A DNA stretch of 64,000 nt from Gammaproteobacteria bacterium UBA7310 (lineage in GTDB: Bacteria; Pseudomonadota; Gammaproteobacteria; Pseudomonadales; Ketobacteraceae), in the NCBI GenBank assembly GCA_002471665.1, contig DKQK01000009.1:36020-100019 (forward strand). Reading direction: 5' to 3'. A model generated the notes under the pieces. It had not been told where the DNA came from. It did not search any database and saw nothing but the letters and a program-made list of their open reading frames with translations. Both the position numbers and the translations under genes were made by a program. Shown here piece after piece: positions 9,093 to 17,724 of this stretch. Each line of letters begins with the position of its first letter. Within the stretch, counting starts at the first letter, position 1.

Positions 9093-11171
9093 ATGACTAA
9101 GAAAGCTGAAACCATAAAGTTGCTGATTCTGCATGAGTCGCCTGATGACGCCGAGCAGTTGATGAACCTGATTCGTAACTCCGGCCGGGCCACCCGCGGT
9201 CAGATGATCGAAAGTTCAGACGGTCTGCTGCAGGCACTGGGTTCAGGCCAGTGGGATCTGATGCTGTTGCGTCCGGAAGCCAATGAAATATTTGCCATGG
9301 AGTGCCTGAAGGAAGTCAAGAAGCAGTCCAAGGATATCCCGGCCATCCTGTTGGTGGATGAATACGATCCGGAAGAGGTGGTGGAAGGTTTGCGCGAGGG
9401 GTATGAAGACGTGGTGGTGGAAGAAGACCACGACCGTCTGATACTGGTGATTCAGCGCGAACTGAGAAATCTGATGGAACGCAGGGCCCGGCGTACTGCG
9501 GAGCTGCATCTGCGGGAAGCGGAAAAGCGTTGTGCGGTGTTGCTGGACAGTTCCCGTGATGCCATCACCTATGTTACCGACGGCATGCACACCTACGCCA
9601 ATGAGGCCTACCTGGAACTGTTTGGTTATGACGATGCGGATGACCTGGAAGGCATGCCCATTATGGATATGGTGGCGGCCAAGGATCATGAGGAATTCAA
9701 ACAGTTTTTGCGGGCCTACAGCGCCGGCGAAAGTGATACCAATGAATTCGTTTGCCATGGGTTGTGCACCGATGGTACCGACATTCAGGCACGGATGATT
9801 TTTTCCAATGCCACCTACGATGGCGAACCCTGCACCCAGATACTGATCCGCACCAACCAGGCGGACGCCGAGCTGCAGGAACGCCTCAAGGAAATCAGCA
9901 GCCAGGATTTACTCACGGGCCTGTTCAACCGCTCCCATTTCACCCAGGAGCTGGACAACATCATGCAATGGGCGGTCACTCAGAGTAAAACGGCGGTGCT
10001 GGCCTATATTCAACTGGATAATTTTGCTTCGGTGCAATCGGATATTGGTTTAGCCGGTGCCGACATGGTGTTGGCGGATGTGGCAACCCTGTTACGGGAA
10101 TCGCTGCCGCAGGGCACCATGCTGGCCCGTTTCGGTGATGAAATATTCACGGCACTGATTAAAGAAAGATCCCTGGAAGAAGGTCGTAGTTTGGGTGAGG
10201 CATTGCGCAGTGCCATTGAGGATCACCTCTCCGAAGTGCAGGAGCGTACGGTTCAGGTCACCGCCAGTATTGGTGTTACCCTGATCAGCGAAAACACCGA
10301 TGACGCCGAGGAGATCATTACGCGGGCCCATCAAGCCAGCGAACAGGTGCGCGAAGAAAACCCGTTGGGTAACGGGGTGTCGGTGTTTGATCCGGCCTCG
10401 ATCAAGAAGATTGATCCCAGCGATACCGGCGCCATCGTTCAGGATGCCATTGACAAGGGGCTGTTCAAACTGTTGTTCCAGCCAGTGATCGATTTGCGGG
10501 GCGGCAGCGGTGAGCTCTACGAAGCCTTTCTGCGGATGGTGGATGAAGACGGCAAAGAGGTGTCTCCCAATGAGTTTCTGGGGGCTGCATCGCAACAGGA
10601 TTTGAGCGAAAAAATCGATCGCTGGGTTATTCTGCAGTCCATCAAGCTGTTGTCGGATCACCGATCCAATGGTCACGACACCAAGCTGATCATTAACATC
10701 ACCGGTGAATCCCTCAAGGACCAGACTCTGTTGCCCTGGTTGAGCGTGGCCTTGAAAGCGGCGCGCATGCCCAGTGATGCCATTGTGTTCCAGTTCAGTG
10801 AGAGTGATGCCACCACCTACCTGAAACAAGCCAAGGAATTTACCCGTGGCTTGCGTGAACTGCATTGCAAGGTATCCATTTCCCGTTTTGGTTGTGCGCT
10901 TAACCCATTCAATACCCTCAAACATCTGGAGGTGGATTACCTCAAGGTGGACGGCTCCTTTATGAAGGAGATCGCCAGTGAGGAAAGCAAAGAGGCATTG
11001 AAGGAAATGGTGGCGGCGGCCCACGCCCAGGGTAAGCTCACCATCGCCCCCTTCGTTGAGAGCGCAGCCATTCTGTCCACCTTGTGGCAGATCGGGGTGA
11101 ATTACATTCAGGGTTATTACCTGCAAGCACCCACCGAACAAATGAATTACGACTTCTCCAGCGACGAATAG
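9093..11171 (+). CDS. fimX: FimX-like c-di-GMP effector (REC-PAS-degenerate GGDEF-degenerate EAL)
   Basis: 692 residues, nearly the length of P. aeruginosa FimX, and the N-terminal half matches it closely in my recollection (AEKRC-x-x-LLDSS-x-DAITYV-x-DGMH; ELFGY-x-DA-x-x-LEGMP). Domains: receiver-like 1-125, which lacks the acidic pocket of a true REC; PAS about 145-260; GGDEF about 275-440 with GDEIF replacing GGDEF near residue 346; EAL about 450-690 with E-A-F in place of E-A-L near residue 475. FimX binds c-di-GMP through its inactive EAL domain and promotes type IV pilus assembly and twitching at the cell pole. The same degeneracy here suggests an effector rather than an enzyme. Confidence 0.9.
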   Translation: MTKKAETIKLLILHESPDDAEQLMNLIRNSGRATRGQMIESSDGLLQALGSGQWDLMLLRPEANEIFAMECLKEVKKQSKDIPAILLVDEYDPEEVVEGLREGYEDVVVEEDHDRLILVIQRELRNLMERRARRTAELHLREAEKRCAVLLDSSRDAITYVTDGMHTYANEAYLELFGYDDADDLEGMPIMDMVAAKDHEEFKQFLRAYSAGESDTNEFVCHGLCTDGTDIQARMIFSNATYDGEPCTQILIRTNQADAELQERLKEISSQDLLTGLFNRSHFTQELDNIMQWAVTQSKTAVLAYIQLDNFASVQSDIGLAGADMVLADVATLLRESLPQGTMLARFGDEIFTALIKERSLEEGRSLGEALRSAIEDHLSEVQERTVQVTASIGVTLISENTDDAEEIITRAHQASEQVREENPLGNGVSVFDPASIKKIDPSDTGAIVQDAIDKGLFKLLFQPVIDLRGGSGELYEAFLRMVDEDGKEVSPNEFLGAASQQDLSEKIDRWVILQSIKLLSDHRSNGHDTKLIINITGESLKDQTLLPWLSVALKAARMPSDAIVFQFSESDATTYLKQAKEFTRGLRELHCKVSISRFGCALNPFNTLKHLEVDYLKVDGSFMKEIASEESKEALKEMVAAAHAQGKLTIAPFVESAAILSTLWQIGVNYIQGYYLQAPTEQMNYDFSSDE

Positions 11172-11414
11172 TCCTGTTCCACTGGTCCGTCAGAGCACTG
11201 GGCAACTGATTCAAATTTTCTTAGGTTGTTTAGTGTTCAGTCGGCCTCAGACTGTGACAAATTTCCGGTCAAAACAAAATGCCTTAGGGGTTTATCAAGC
11301 CTGAAGTGTCTATACTGTCCATGGATCTGCTCTGATTGACGGGTCTCTGGCAATCTGAGGCCGAATGAATGCAGTTATACCCAACCAGCAGGAACCCAGT
11401 TGAGGGACGCGCTC
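11172..11414. promoter_or_regulatory. Intergenic promoter region before the coiled-coil gene
   Basis: 243 bases with no gene. A TATACT candidate -10 is at 11311-11316 without a good -35. Nothing else is recognised. Confidence 0.3.
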
Positions 11415-12488
11415 ATGGATGAAGCCCGTAACATTAAAACGATTCTTTACCCCCTGGCCCGTGATGTGCGCAACCTGCACACATTTGTCGCCAACATAAA
11501 CAATATTCTGCAGGCAGAACCGGACCGGTTTGCCCTGGCGGCGCCGCCGGGGCTGGCATCGTTGCGCAATACGTTACGCAGTCTTGCCAAATCCACCAAA
11601 GCCATGCAGGAAGTCAACGACATTGCCATCGGCGAGAGTGAAGTGGCGGAGAAGCTGGCGCGCCGTTCCATGACCCTGGTGCTGCGTCCGGCCGCTCACC
11701 TGCACGATACGGCGCGATCGCTCAAGGCCCCCATCGACCGTGCCTATAATCAGATTGCCCGCCTCAACGGGTATCTGAACCCCCTGTTTGTTTTTACGGT
11801 AAGTACCTCGCCGGTCATTGAGCTGATGGCCCGGGATCTGGAAAAGCTTGATGAGCGCCTTACGCTGTTGAAAAAAGCCGTGGTCCGCCTGTCCGATCAG
11901 GAGCTGATGTCCGGTCTGCCCATACCGGTGGAGGAACAGCTGGCGTTATACGGGCCGCGGTTGAAGGTCATGGAGAGCGAAACCTCGGATATTGCCAATA
12001 CCATGTCCATACTGATGGGCAAAATGAATCGGCTGATGGAGTTGAGTGCGCGCTTGGAGCCATTGATGCGCATGGCCGTTGCCATGGACAGCGCCATTGA
12101 CGATCTGGTGCCTTCCATGGTGGTGCTGAAAAAACTGGGTAAGGCCCTGACCTCGGTGGATGTGCGTTACGATGCCGAGGGTTCCATCACCGACAAGGTG
12201 GATGCCGCGCTGGCGCAGTTGGATCTGCCCATGGATGCTCTGATCCAGTTGGAATTTCAGCTGCGACGGGAGGTGGAAACGTACATTGATCCGATCATTG
12301 AGCCGCTGCAGGAACTGACTGATCATGTGAAAGGTGGTTTGCCGGTGACCCATGAGTTGAACGGGCTGGAGAGCACGCTGTTGGCGCAACATAACCGTTT
12401 TAATATGGTGATGAAGTTGTCTGTATCGTTGTTTGAAGGCTTTGATCGCCTGTTGCAGGAGTATCGGCTGACCTCACATGTGGCGTAA
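11415..12488 (+). CDS. Conserved helical/coiled-coil protein of unknown function
   Basis: 357 residues from the ATG at 11415, which has GAGGGA 8 bases upstream (an upstream TTG at 11400 is less likely). Predicted almost entirely alpha-helical with heptad-like Leu/Met/Ile spacing and many Arg/Lys/Asp/Glu. There is no signal peptide and no clear membrane segment; a short hydrophobic stretch (PLFVFTVSTSPV, about 120-131) is too short to be a sure TM helix. No catalytic motif is recognised. It sits between fimX and the cluster containing psd. It may be a cytoplasmic structural or signalling protein; this is a guess from composition. Confidence 0.75.
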   Translation: MDEARNIKTILYPLARDVRNLHTFVANINNILQAEPDRFALAAPPGLASLRNTLRSLAKSTKAMQEVNDIAIGESEVAEKLARRSMTLVLRPAAHLHDTARSLKAPIDRAYNQIARLNGYLNPLFVFTVSTSPVIELMARDLEKLDERLTLLKKAVVRLSDQELMSGLPIPVEEQLALYGPRLKVMESETSDIANTMSILMGKMNRLMELSARLEPLMRMAVAMDSAIDDLVPSMVVLKKLGKALTSVDVRYDAEGSITDKVDAALAQLDLPMDALIQLEFQLRREVETYIDPIIEPLQELTDHVKGGLPVTHELNGLESTLLAQHNRFNMVMKLSVSLFEGFDRLLQEYRLTSHVA

Positions 12489-12554
12489 GGCTTTGTTTAA
12501 CGGCCCCTGACGCTTACAATGGCCACCTCGAAATAACGCAGGGGCAGTCCGATC

Positions 12555-12866
12555 ATGGAACTGACTGAACAACTTATTGGGGATTGCTCTCCCTATATCG
12601 GCAATCTGGTGTACGACATCGACGTCCGCCTGGTGTTTGTGGAGCTGTTGGACGGGCCGGAAAGCCAGAATCTTAAACGGCGGATCGTTTTTCCCGGCAT
12701 CGTCTCCTTTCACGAAACCAATCTGCTCAACCAGCCGGAAGACGATTCCATCGATGATGTGGTGAGTATTCAGCGCCTGGATACCAACCGCCTTATCCTC
12801 ACCACCTACAAGAAAGAAATCCTGCTTAACCTCACCGAAGAACCTTTCGTGGAAGTGATCGACTAG
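12555..12866 (+). CDS. Conserved small protein, unknown function
   Basis: 103 residues, acidic, mixed alpha/beta; contains the stretches GNLVYDIDVRLVFVELLDG and IQRLDTNRLILTTYKKEILL, which look like beta strands of a compact domain. No motif is recognised. The stop codon TAG (12864-12866) overlaps the stop of the convergent psd gene within the four bases CTAG. Coding is supported by its clean codon pattern and tight packing. Confidence 0.7.
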   Translation: MELTEQLIGDCSPYIGNLVYDIDVRLVFVELLDGPESQNLKRRIVFPGIVSFHETNLLNQPEDDSIDDVVSIQRLDTNRLILTTYKKEILLNLTEEPFVEVID

Positions 12867-13747
12867 CGGCCGGTGGATGACTCGGACGGCAGGGGTTTAC
12901 CCAGTTGTTCCCCCATACAGACACGGGAACCGGCCTGCAGGGCATCGTTCCACTGCATTTTGCCCGGGCCGAACAGCACGATGGCGGTGGATCCCACCTT
13001 AAAGCGGCCCATCTCTTCGCCTTTGCCCAGCTCAATGCGGCGATCCCGGGGAGCGTAGTCAAAATGCTTGAGGGTGCGTTTGGGCGGCGTCACCAGGCCC
13101 TCCCAGACGGTTTCGATGCTGGCCACCACCATGGCGCCTACCAGCACCACGGCCATGGGGCCAAGCTCCGTGTCAAAGTAAGCCACCACCCGCTCATTGC
13201 GGGCGAACAGCGCCGGTACCTGGCCGGCGGTAAGGTTGTTCACGGAAAACAGTTTGCCCGGCACGTAAGTCATGTGGGTCAGTTTGCCGGCCAGGGGCAT
13301 ATGAACCCGATGATAATCCCGGGGTGACAGGTACACCGTGGCAAACTGACCATGGCGGAACCGGGCTGCCATTTCCTCATCGCCACCCAGCAATTGGTTC
13401 AGGGTGTAATGGTGGCCTTTGGCCTGGAAGATACGATCATCATCTATGGCCCCCAATTGACTGATGCTGCCGTCCGCCGGGCAGGCGATGCCGTGCTCGG
13501 TGATGGGGCGAACACCGTCCTTCAGGGCACGGGTGAAGAAGTCGTTGAAGGTGGCGTAGGCGGTGGGGTTTTCTTCCGCCGCCAGGGACATGTCAATGCC
13601 GTAGCGGCGCAGGAAGAACTGGATAAAGGTATTTTTAATCAGAGGCCAGCGGGATTCGGCCAGCAGTCCCACCGCGCGGGAGAGCAGGTGTTGGGGGACG
13701 CAATATTGCGGCAGCACTTTCAGTCGATTGAGTGCGGAATCAGTCAT
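12863..13747 (-). CDS. psd: Phosphatidylserine decarboxylase proenzyme
   Basis: 294 residues; converts phosphatidylserine to phosphatidylethanolamine at the inner membrane. The autocleavage site that yields the pyruvoyl cofactor is seen as VGST near residue 252 (LGST in most relatives, so Val replaces Leu at a tolerant position). The supporting catalytic regions ACPADGSIS and YHRVHMP are present. It follows rhdA on the same strand with a 73-base gap, the order also seen in Pseudomonas. Overlaps the last bases of the convergent gene at 12555. Confidence 0.95.
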   Translation of the reverse strand: MTDSALNRLKVLPQYCVPQHLLSRAVGLLAESRWPLIKNTFIQFFLRRYGIDMSLAAEENPTAYATFNDFFTRALKDGVRPITEHGIACPADGSISQLGAIDDDRIFQAKGHHYTLNQLLGGDEEMAARFRHGQFATVYLSPRDYHRVHMPLAGKLTHMTYVPGKLFSVNNLTAGQVPALFARNERVVAYFDTELGPMAVVLVGAMVVASIETVWEGLVTPPKRTLKHFDYAPRDRRIELGKGEEMGRFKVGSTAIVLFGPGKMQWNDALQAGSRVCMGEQLGKPLPSESSTGR

Positions 13748-13820
13748 GTCGGGTACTCTATGGTCGTGGCAATTACAAAGATCGGTTCAATAAACGAATG
13801 CCGGTTGCGTGACGGCGCGA

Positions 13821-14657
13821 TTATGAGCTGTGAGGCGCCCCGGTTTCAACCGGGGTATGCGGATCATTTCCCCATTCCGACCAGGATCCCGGATAGGCCT
13901 GGATGTTGTCAAAGCCCAGTATCTTTCCCAGCAGATAGGTGAACCCGGAGCGGTGGTGGCTCTGGCAGTGGGTGACCACATGTCGGTCGGCACTGATGCC
14001 CAGCGCGGCCAGTTCCTGGCGCACTTCTTCCAGGTTCCGGATGCGCAGGCCGTTGCGACGATCCAGAGCCCGGGTCCATTCATAGTTCACCGCTCCGGGT
14101 ATGTGGCCGTTCTTCTGGGCGCCGTGACGGATGCCCAGGTATTCTTCCGGTGAGCGCGCATCCCAGATGGTGAAATTGGGTAACTCCAGGCGCTGCAGTA
14201 TTTCTTCCTTGGTCATGCTGGGCCGGGGGTTATAATGGGCTGTGTAGGTGCTGGGGGTCGGCACATTGACTCCCTCCTCCAGGGGGCGTTGCTCAGCGGC
14301 CCAGGCGTGCAAACCGCCATTGAGATAGGAGTAGCGGGTGTGGCCCAGTACATCGAGGGTCCAGATCAGGCGGCCGGCCCAGCCTCCGCCCTCATCATCA
14401 TAGGCGACCACGTGGGTGTCCGGGGTTAATCCCAGCGCCGAGAAAACCTGTGACAGGCTGGCTTCCGGGGGCAGTTTGCCGGGGCCCGGCATCTGGCCGC
14501 TCATCAACTGTTGGTACGGCAGATAGACTGCCCCGGGAATATGGGCGGCCGCATACTGTTCCGGCCGACACAGGTCGATGATCAGCAGCTTGGCCTGATC
14601 CAGATTAGCCGCCAGTTCGGCAGGTTCGAGCAACAGGGGTAAGGTCAATTCACTCAT
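13821..14657 (-). CDS. rhdA: RhdA-type thiosulfate:cyanide sulfurtransferase (rhodanese)
   Basis: 278 residues with two tandem rhodanese domains, the first inactive and the second catalytic. The active-site loop is CQSHHRSG with nucleophile Cys231, close to the CQTHHR loop described for Azotobacter RhdA and unlike the CRxGx[R/T] loops of other groups. It transfers sulfane sulfur from thiosulfate or a persulfide to cyanide or protein thiols, giving thiocyanate with cyanide. No signal peptide: cytoplasmic. It lies upstream of psd. A link to the cyanide-associated Nit1C cluster 7 kb away is only suggestive because this rhdA-psd pairing is old and conserved. Confidence 0.92.
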   Translation of the reverse strand: MSELTLPLLLEPAELAANLDQAKLLIIDLCRPEQYAAAHIPGAVYLPYQQLMSGQMPGPGKLPPEASLSQVFSALGLTPDTHVVAYDDEGGGWAGRLIWTLDVLGHTRYSYLNGGLHAWAAEQRPLEEGVNVPTPSTYTAHYNPRPSMTKEEILQRLELPNFTIWDARSPEEYLGIRHGAQKNGHIPGAVNYEWTRALDRRNGLRIRNLEEVRQELAALGISADRHVVTHCQSHHRSGFTYLLGKILGFDNIQAYPGSWSEWGNDPHTPVETGAPHSS

Positions 14658-15059
14658 AGGTTCTCTCTGGGCAATTCAGGCTGATTGTAACACTTTTGAC
14701 ACCTCCTATTACGGTGTGATTCCCGCCCAATGCCCGAAGCAGGTGCACGGCTGCTTCAATTTAAGGCTGGTGGCAAGTGGCTTTGACTATTGCCTGCCAA
14801 CCCCCATAAGCAGAGTCCGCGGTCAGAGGATGCGGAAAATGGTCATAATTCCCGGATAAGGTGTGATTATTGATTAGTCAGGGAATAATCGGCACTCAGC
14901 GGCCTGTGACTGCCGAAGTGCACACCGTGTTTGTGGGCATATAAGAGCTGGTCTGGTTATTGCTTTGGTTTAATATTGTTCGCCGTCCGATCATTCAGCA
15001 GGCAACGTTCTGCACATCTGATAACAATGATGATTCCGGGCAAATTCATAAAGGAGTGT
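14658..15059. promoter_or_regulatory. Divergent intergenic region
   Basis: 402 bases between rhdA (minus) and the phosphatase-like gene (plus). It must contain both promoters. GGTGTGATT occurs twice (near 14714 and 14860). No gene, tRNA or clear operator is seen. A frame open from 14931 into the downstream gene lacks a ribosome site at its first ATG and is not taken as coding. Confidence 0.4.
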
Positions 15060-16682
15060 ATGCCGATGCCGAGTTCCCGTGTATTTCTGGTTGGTTTGGA
15101 TGCTGCCGATAAGGATTTGATCGATCTGTGGGCGGGTAAGGGTGTATTGCCGAATTTCAGCAGGCTGCTGGATAATGCCCTGGTGGGGGATGTGGATGTG
15201 CCTCGGGGCCTGGAGGCCGGTTGTGTCTGGCCCACCTTCTACTTTGGTCTGCGGCCGGGGAATATGGGGCAGTACGATGGCGCCCGTCTGTTCAATCCCG
15301 AATCCTACGAGCATCAGTCGTTTCAGCCGCAACAGGATTCCACGCCACCGCTGTGGACCGTGTTGAGCCGGGCGGGAAAGCGCTGTGCGGTAATTGATGC
15401 CCCTTACCATTATCCCGTCGACGGCATAAACGGCATGAAGGTGGTGGACCGTGCAGGTCATGTGCCCGCCGGTGGCGGGGATTTTCTGCATTTACGCACT
15501 CATCCGCCGCAGTTGGCCGATGAGATTGTGCAACGCTTTGGCCCCGATCCCGCCGGCGGTCGCTCCAGTGACTTTTTCGCCATGGATACAGTGGAAGCCG
15601 TGCAGGAATTCGTGGAGATCTACAGCCGGCGAATCGAAAGCAAGACCGATATGATTCTGCACTACTGGCAGCAGGCTCCCTGGGATTTTTTCATGTCGGT
15701 GTTTACCGAAGCCCATTGCGCCGGACACCGCTGCTGGCATCTGCACGATCCGGATTATCATCTGCACGATGCTGAGTTGGCGCGGCAGGTGGGAAACCCG
15801 TTGCGGGAAATCTACAGGGCGCTGGATCGTGCCTTGGGCCGGTTGCTGGATGCCGTGGCCGATGACGCTCGGGTGATGGTGTACCTCAGTCATGGTATGG
15901 GGCCAAGGCACAGTGCGACCCGGATGCTGGACCGGGTGCTGGCCAAACTGGAGAACCAAACGGTGGCCACGCGCTCGGGCTGGCTTATGGACAGTGCCAG
16001 AAAAGTCTGGAGAATCATGCCGGAACCCGTGCGCAAGCCGTTTCTTGGTTTGCGCAACAGCGTCACCAACGATGGCTTTCAACCCAATCGTGCAGGGCGT
16101 CGCTTCTTTGAGGTGTATGCCAATGACCGTACGGCAGGGGTACGCATTAATCTTCAGGGTAGAGAATCCAGGGGTGTAGTGACCGAATCTGAATACGCTG
16201 CGCTGTGTGACCGGTTGATTGCGGATTTGACGGCCTTGCGCAACCCGGAGTCGGGTGAGCCCGTGGTGCGTGAAGTTCTCAAGACCCGGGAGCATTACAG
16301 TGGCCCCTTCCTGTCACGCTTGCCGGATCTTCTGGTGACCTGGAATCGTAACCATGCCATCAACTTCATCGAGTCCGACAAGGTTGGGCGCATTGATGCG
16401 CAAGGCCTGGATATGCAAACCCGGACCGGAGATCATCGCATCAAGGGACGCTTTTTTGCCCTGGCCCACGAATGGCAGGCGCAAACCATGGCGCGCACGG
16501 TGAACACAGAGGATCTGGCGCCCACGCTGGCAGCTTTGCTGGGAGTTGAAATGGGCCACGGCGATGGTGGCCCTATTCCAGAATTGTTGCAGCCGGTGCC
16601 GGCACCGCTGAAAGAAACGCTCACTGACAATGGAAACCTGCGCGCGCGTGGTGTGGGTCATAAGGTCAAAGCAACGGTATGA
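15060..16682 (+). CDS. Alkaline-phosphatase-superfamily (type I phosphodiesterase-like) protein
   Basis: 540 residues from the ATG at 15060 (AAGGAG just upstream; ATG at 15066 equally possible). The N-terminal VGLDAAD stretch is the first metal-site Asp of the superfamily, and FTEAHCAGHRCWHLHDPDYH and the late GDHRIKGRFFALA match further conserved blocks. The usual D-H-G metal motif reads SHGMGP, and there is no obvious Ser/Thr at the expected nucleophile position before VWPTFY; these may be features of this subfamily. Predicted phospho- or sulfo-ester hydrolase of unknown substrate. Its stop overlaps the glycosyltransferase start by ATGA, so the two are cotranscribed and may act on the same glycan or lipid. 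Confidence 0.8.
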   Translation: MPMPSSRVFLVGLDAADKDLIDLWAGKGVLPNFSRLLDNALVGDVDVPRGLEAGCVWPTFYFGLRPGNMGQYDGARLFNPESYEHQSFQPQQDSTPPLWTVLSRAGKRCAVIDAPYHYPVDGINGMKVVDRAGHVPAGGGDFLHLRTHPPQLADEIVQRFGPDPAGGRSSDFFAMDTVEAVQEFVEIYSRRIESKTDMILHYWQQAPWDFFMSVFTEAHCAGHRCWHLHDPDYHLHDAELARQVGNPLREIYRALDRALGRLLDAVADDARVMVYLSHGMGPRHSATRMLDRVLAKLENQTVATRSGWLMDSARKVWRIMPEPVRKPFLGLRNSVTNDGFQPNRAGRRFFEVYANDRTAGVRINLQGRESRGVVTESEYAALCDRLIADLTALRNPESGEPVVREVLKTREHYSGPFLSRLPDLLVTWNRNHAINFIESDKVGRIDAQGLDMQTRTGDHRIKGRFFALAHEWQAQTMARTVNTEDLAPTLAALLGVEMGHGDGGPIPELLQPVPAPLKETLTDNGNLRARGVGHKVKATV

Positions 16683-17683
16683 GTCAAACGCGGGTATCCG
16701 TTATCATCCCGGCCTTTAATGCGGAAGCGTATCTGGAACAGGCTGTGCAATCGGTGCTGGCACAGACCATGGGGGATGTGGAAGTTCTGGTGGTGGATGA
16801 TTGTTCCCTGGATGAAACCCTGGGGGTTGCAAACCGGTTGGCGGCGCGGGATGCGCGGGTGCGTGTTTATCAAAGCGCCGCAAATCGGGGGCCGGGGCAT
16901 GCCCGCAACATCGCACTGCAGGCAGCCAACGGAGAATGGGTTACCATGCTGGATGCCGACGATTGGTATGATCGCGAGCGTCTGGCCACGCTGCTGGAAG
17001 TGGCAAACAACACCGGTGCCAACATCATCGCTGACAACCAGCGTTTTATTACGGCGGCAGATGGCAGTTGGAATAAACTGTTGATCGAAAACAGTGCCGG
17101 TGCAGTGCGCTATCTGAGTATGGAAGATTACTTGCGGGGTGATCGCGTTAACCGGGCGTCACGCAATCTGGGGTTGTTGAAGCCATTTATCCGGCGTTCA
17201 TTGCTGACCCAGCACAACATAGGTTACGACGACAACAAAAAACTTTCCATCGGCGAGGATTTTTATTTCCTGCTGGAATGTCTTCAATATGAGCGGCAAA
17301 TGGTATTCGTGAGTACACCCCATTACAATTATCGGGTTTACGATCCATCCATGCTGACCAAACGACAGACGGTTGACAGCTACATCGACTGGAAAAACAT
17401 GCACGCGCGGTTTGCCCAGAAGTTCGATGCGCAAGAAGACAGCACGGTGGCGGCCCTGATCGAGGCGCGGGGTCATGACATCGAGCGTTACATCCAGTTT
17501 CGTAGAATCGTAGACCCGTTGAAATTCTGGGATTTCGCGGAATTTTTTCGCCAGGTCAAAGCCAATCCGAAAAGTCTGATTTTATTACTCAACGGTGTGG
17601 CGTTTGATCCCGGCTCCATCGTGCTGTTTTTACGTTATTCGGTGCGTAATGTGCGGCAGCGATTGTCTCTTTCCTTACGCTAA
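16679..17683 (+). CDS. Family 2 glycosyltransferase
   Basis: 334 residues. GT-A fold: VSVIIPAFNAEAYLEQAVQSV at the N-terminus, VDDCS nucleotide-binding acidic patch, and the DxD-type motif MLDADDWYD near residue 97. Followed by a variable acceptor region and a hydrophobic C-terminal stretch (SLILLLNGVAFDPGSIVLFL) that may associate with the membrane. Overlaps the upstream phosphatase-like gene by 4 bases (ATGA), indicating translational coupling. Donor and acceptor are unknown; an extracellular polysaccharide or surface glycan is the likely product class. Confidence 0.88.
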   Translation: MSQTRVSVIIPAFNAEAYLEQAVQSVLAQTMGDVEVLVVDDCSLDETLGVANRLAARDARVRVYQSAANRGPGHARNIALQAANGEWVTMLDADDWYDRERLATLLEVANNTGANIIADNQRFITAADGSWNKLLIENSAGAVRYLSMEDYLRGDRVNRASRNLGLLKPFIRRSLLTQHNIGYDDNKKLSIGEDFYFLLECLQYERQMVFVSTPHYNYRVYDPSMLTKRQTVDSYIDWKNMHARFAQKFDAQEDSTVAALIEARGHDIERYIQFRRIVDPLKFWDFAEFFRQVKANPKSLILLLNGVAFDPGSIVLFLRYSVRNVRQRLSLSLR

Positions 17684-17724
17684 AGGACAGGCTTCACCCT
17701 GGTTGGTTTCCTGCTCGGTATCGC

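Noticed and set aside
10092..11141. 349-codon minus-strand frame opposite fimX
   Set aside because: Shadow of fimX; no ribosome site or domain pattern.
14931..15059. 43-residue N-terminal extension with a hydrophobic stretch on the phosphatase-like gene
   Set aside because: The upstream ATG has no ribosome site, the extension is not in line with the family start (VFLVGLDAAD), and AAGGAG stands just before the ATG at 15060.
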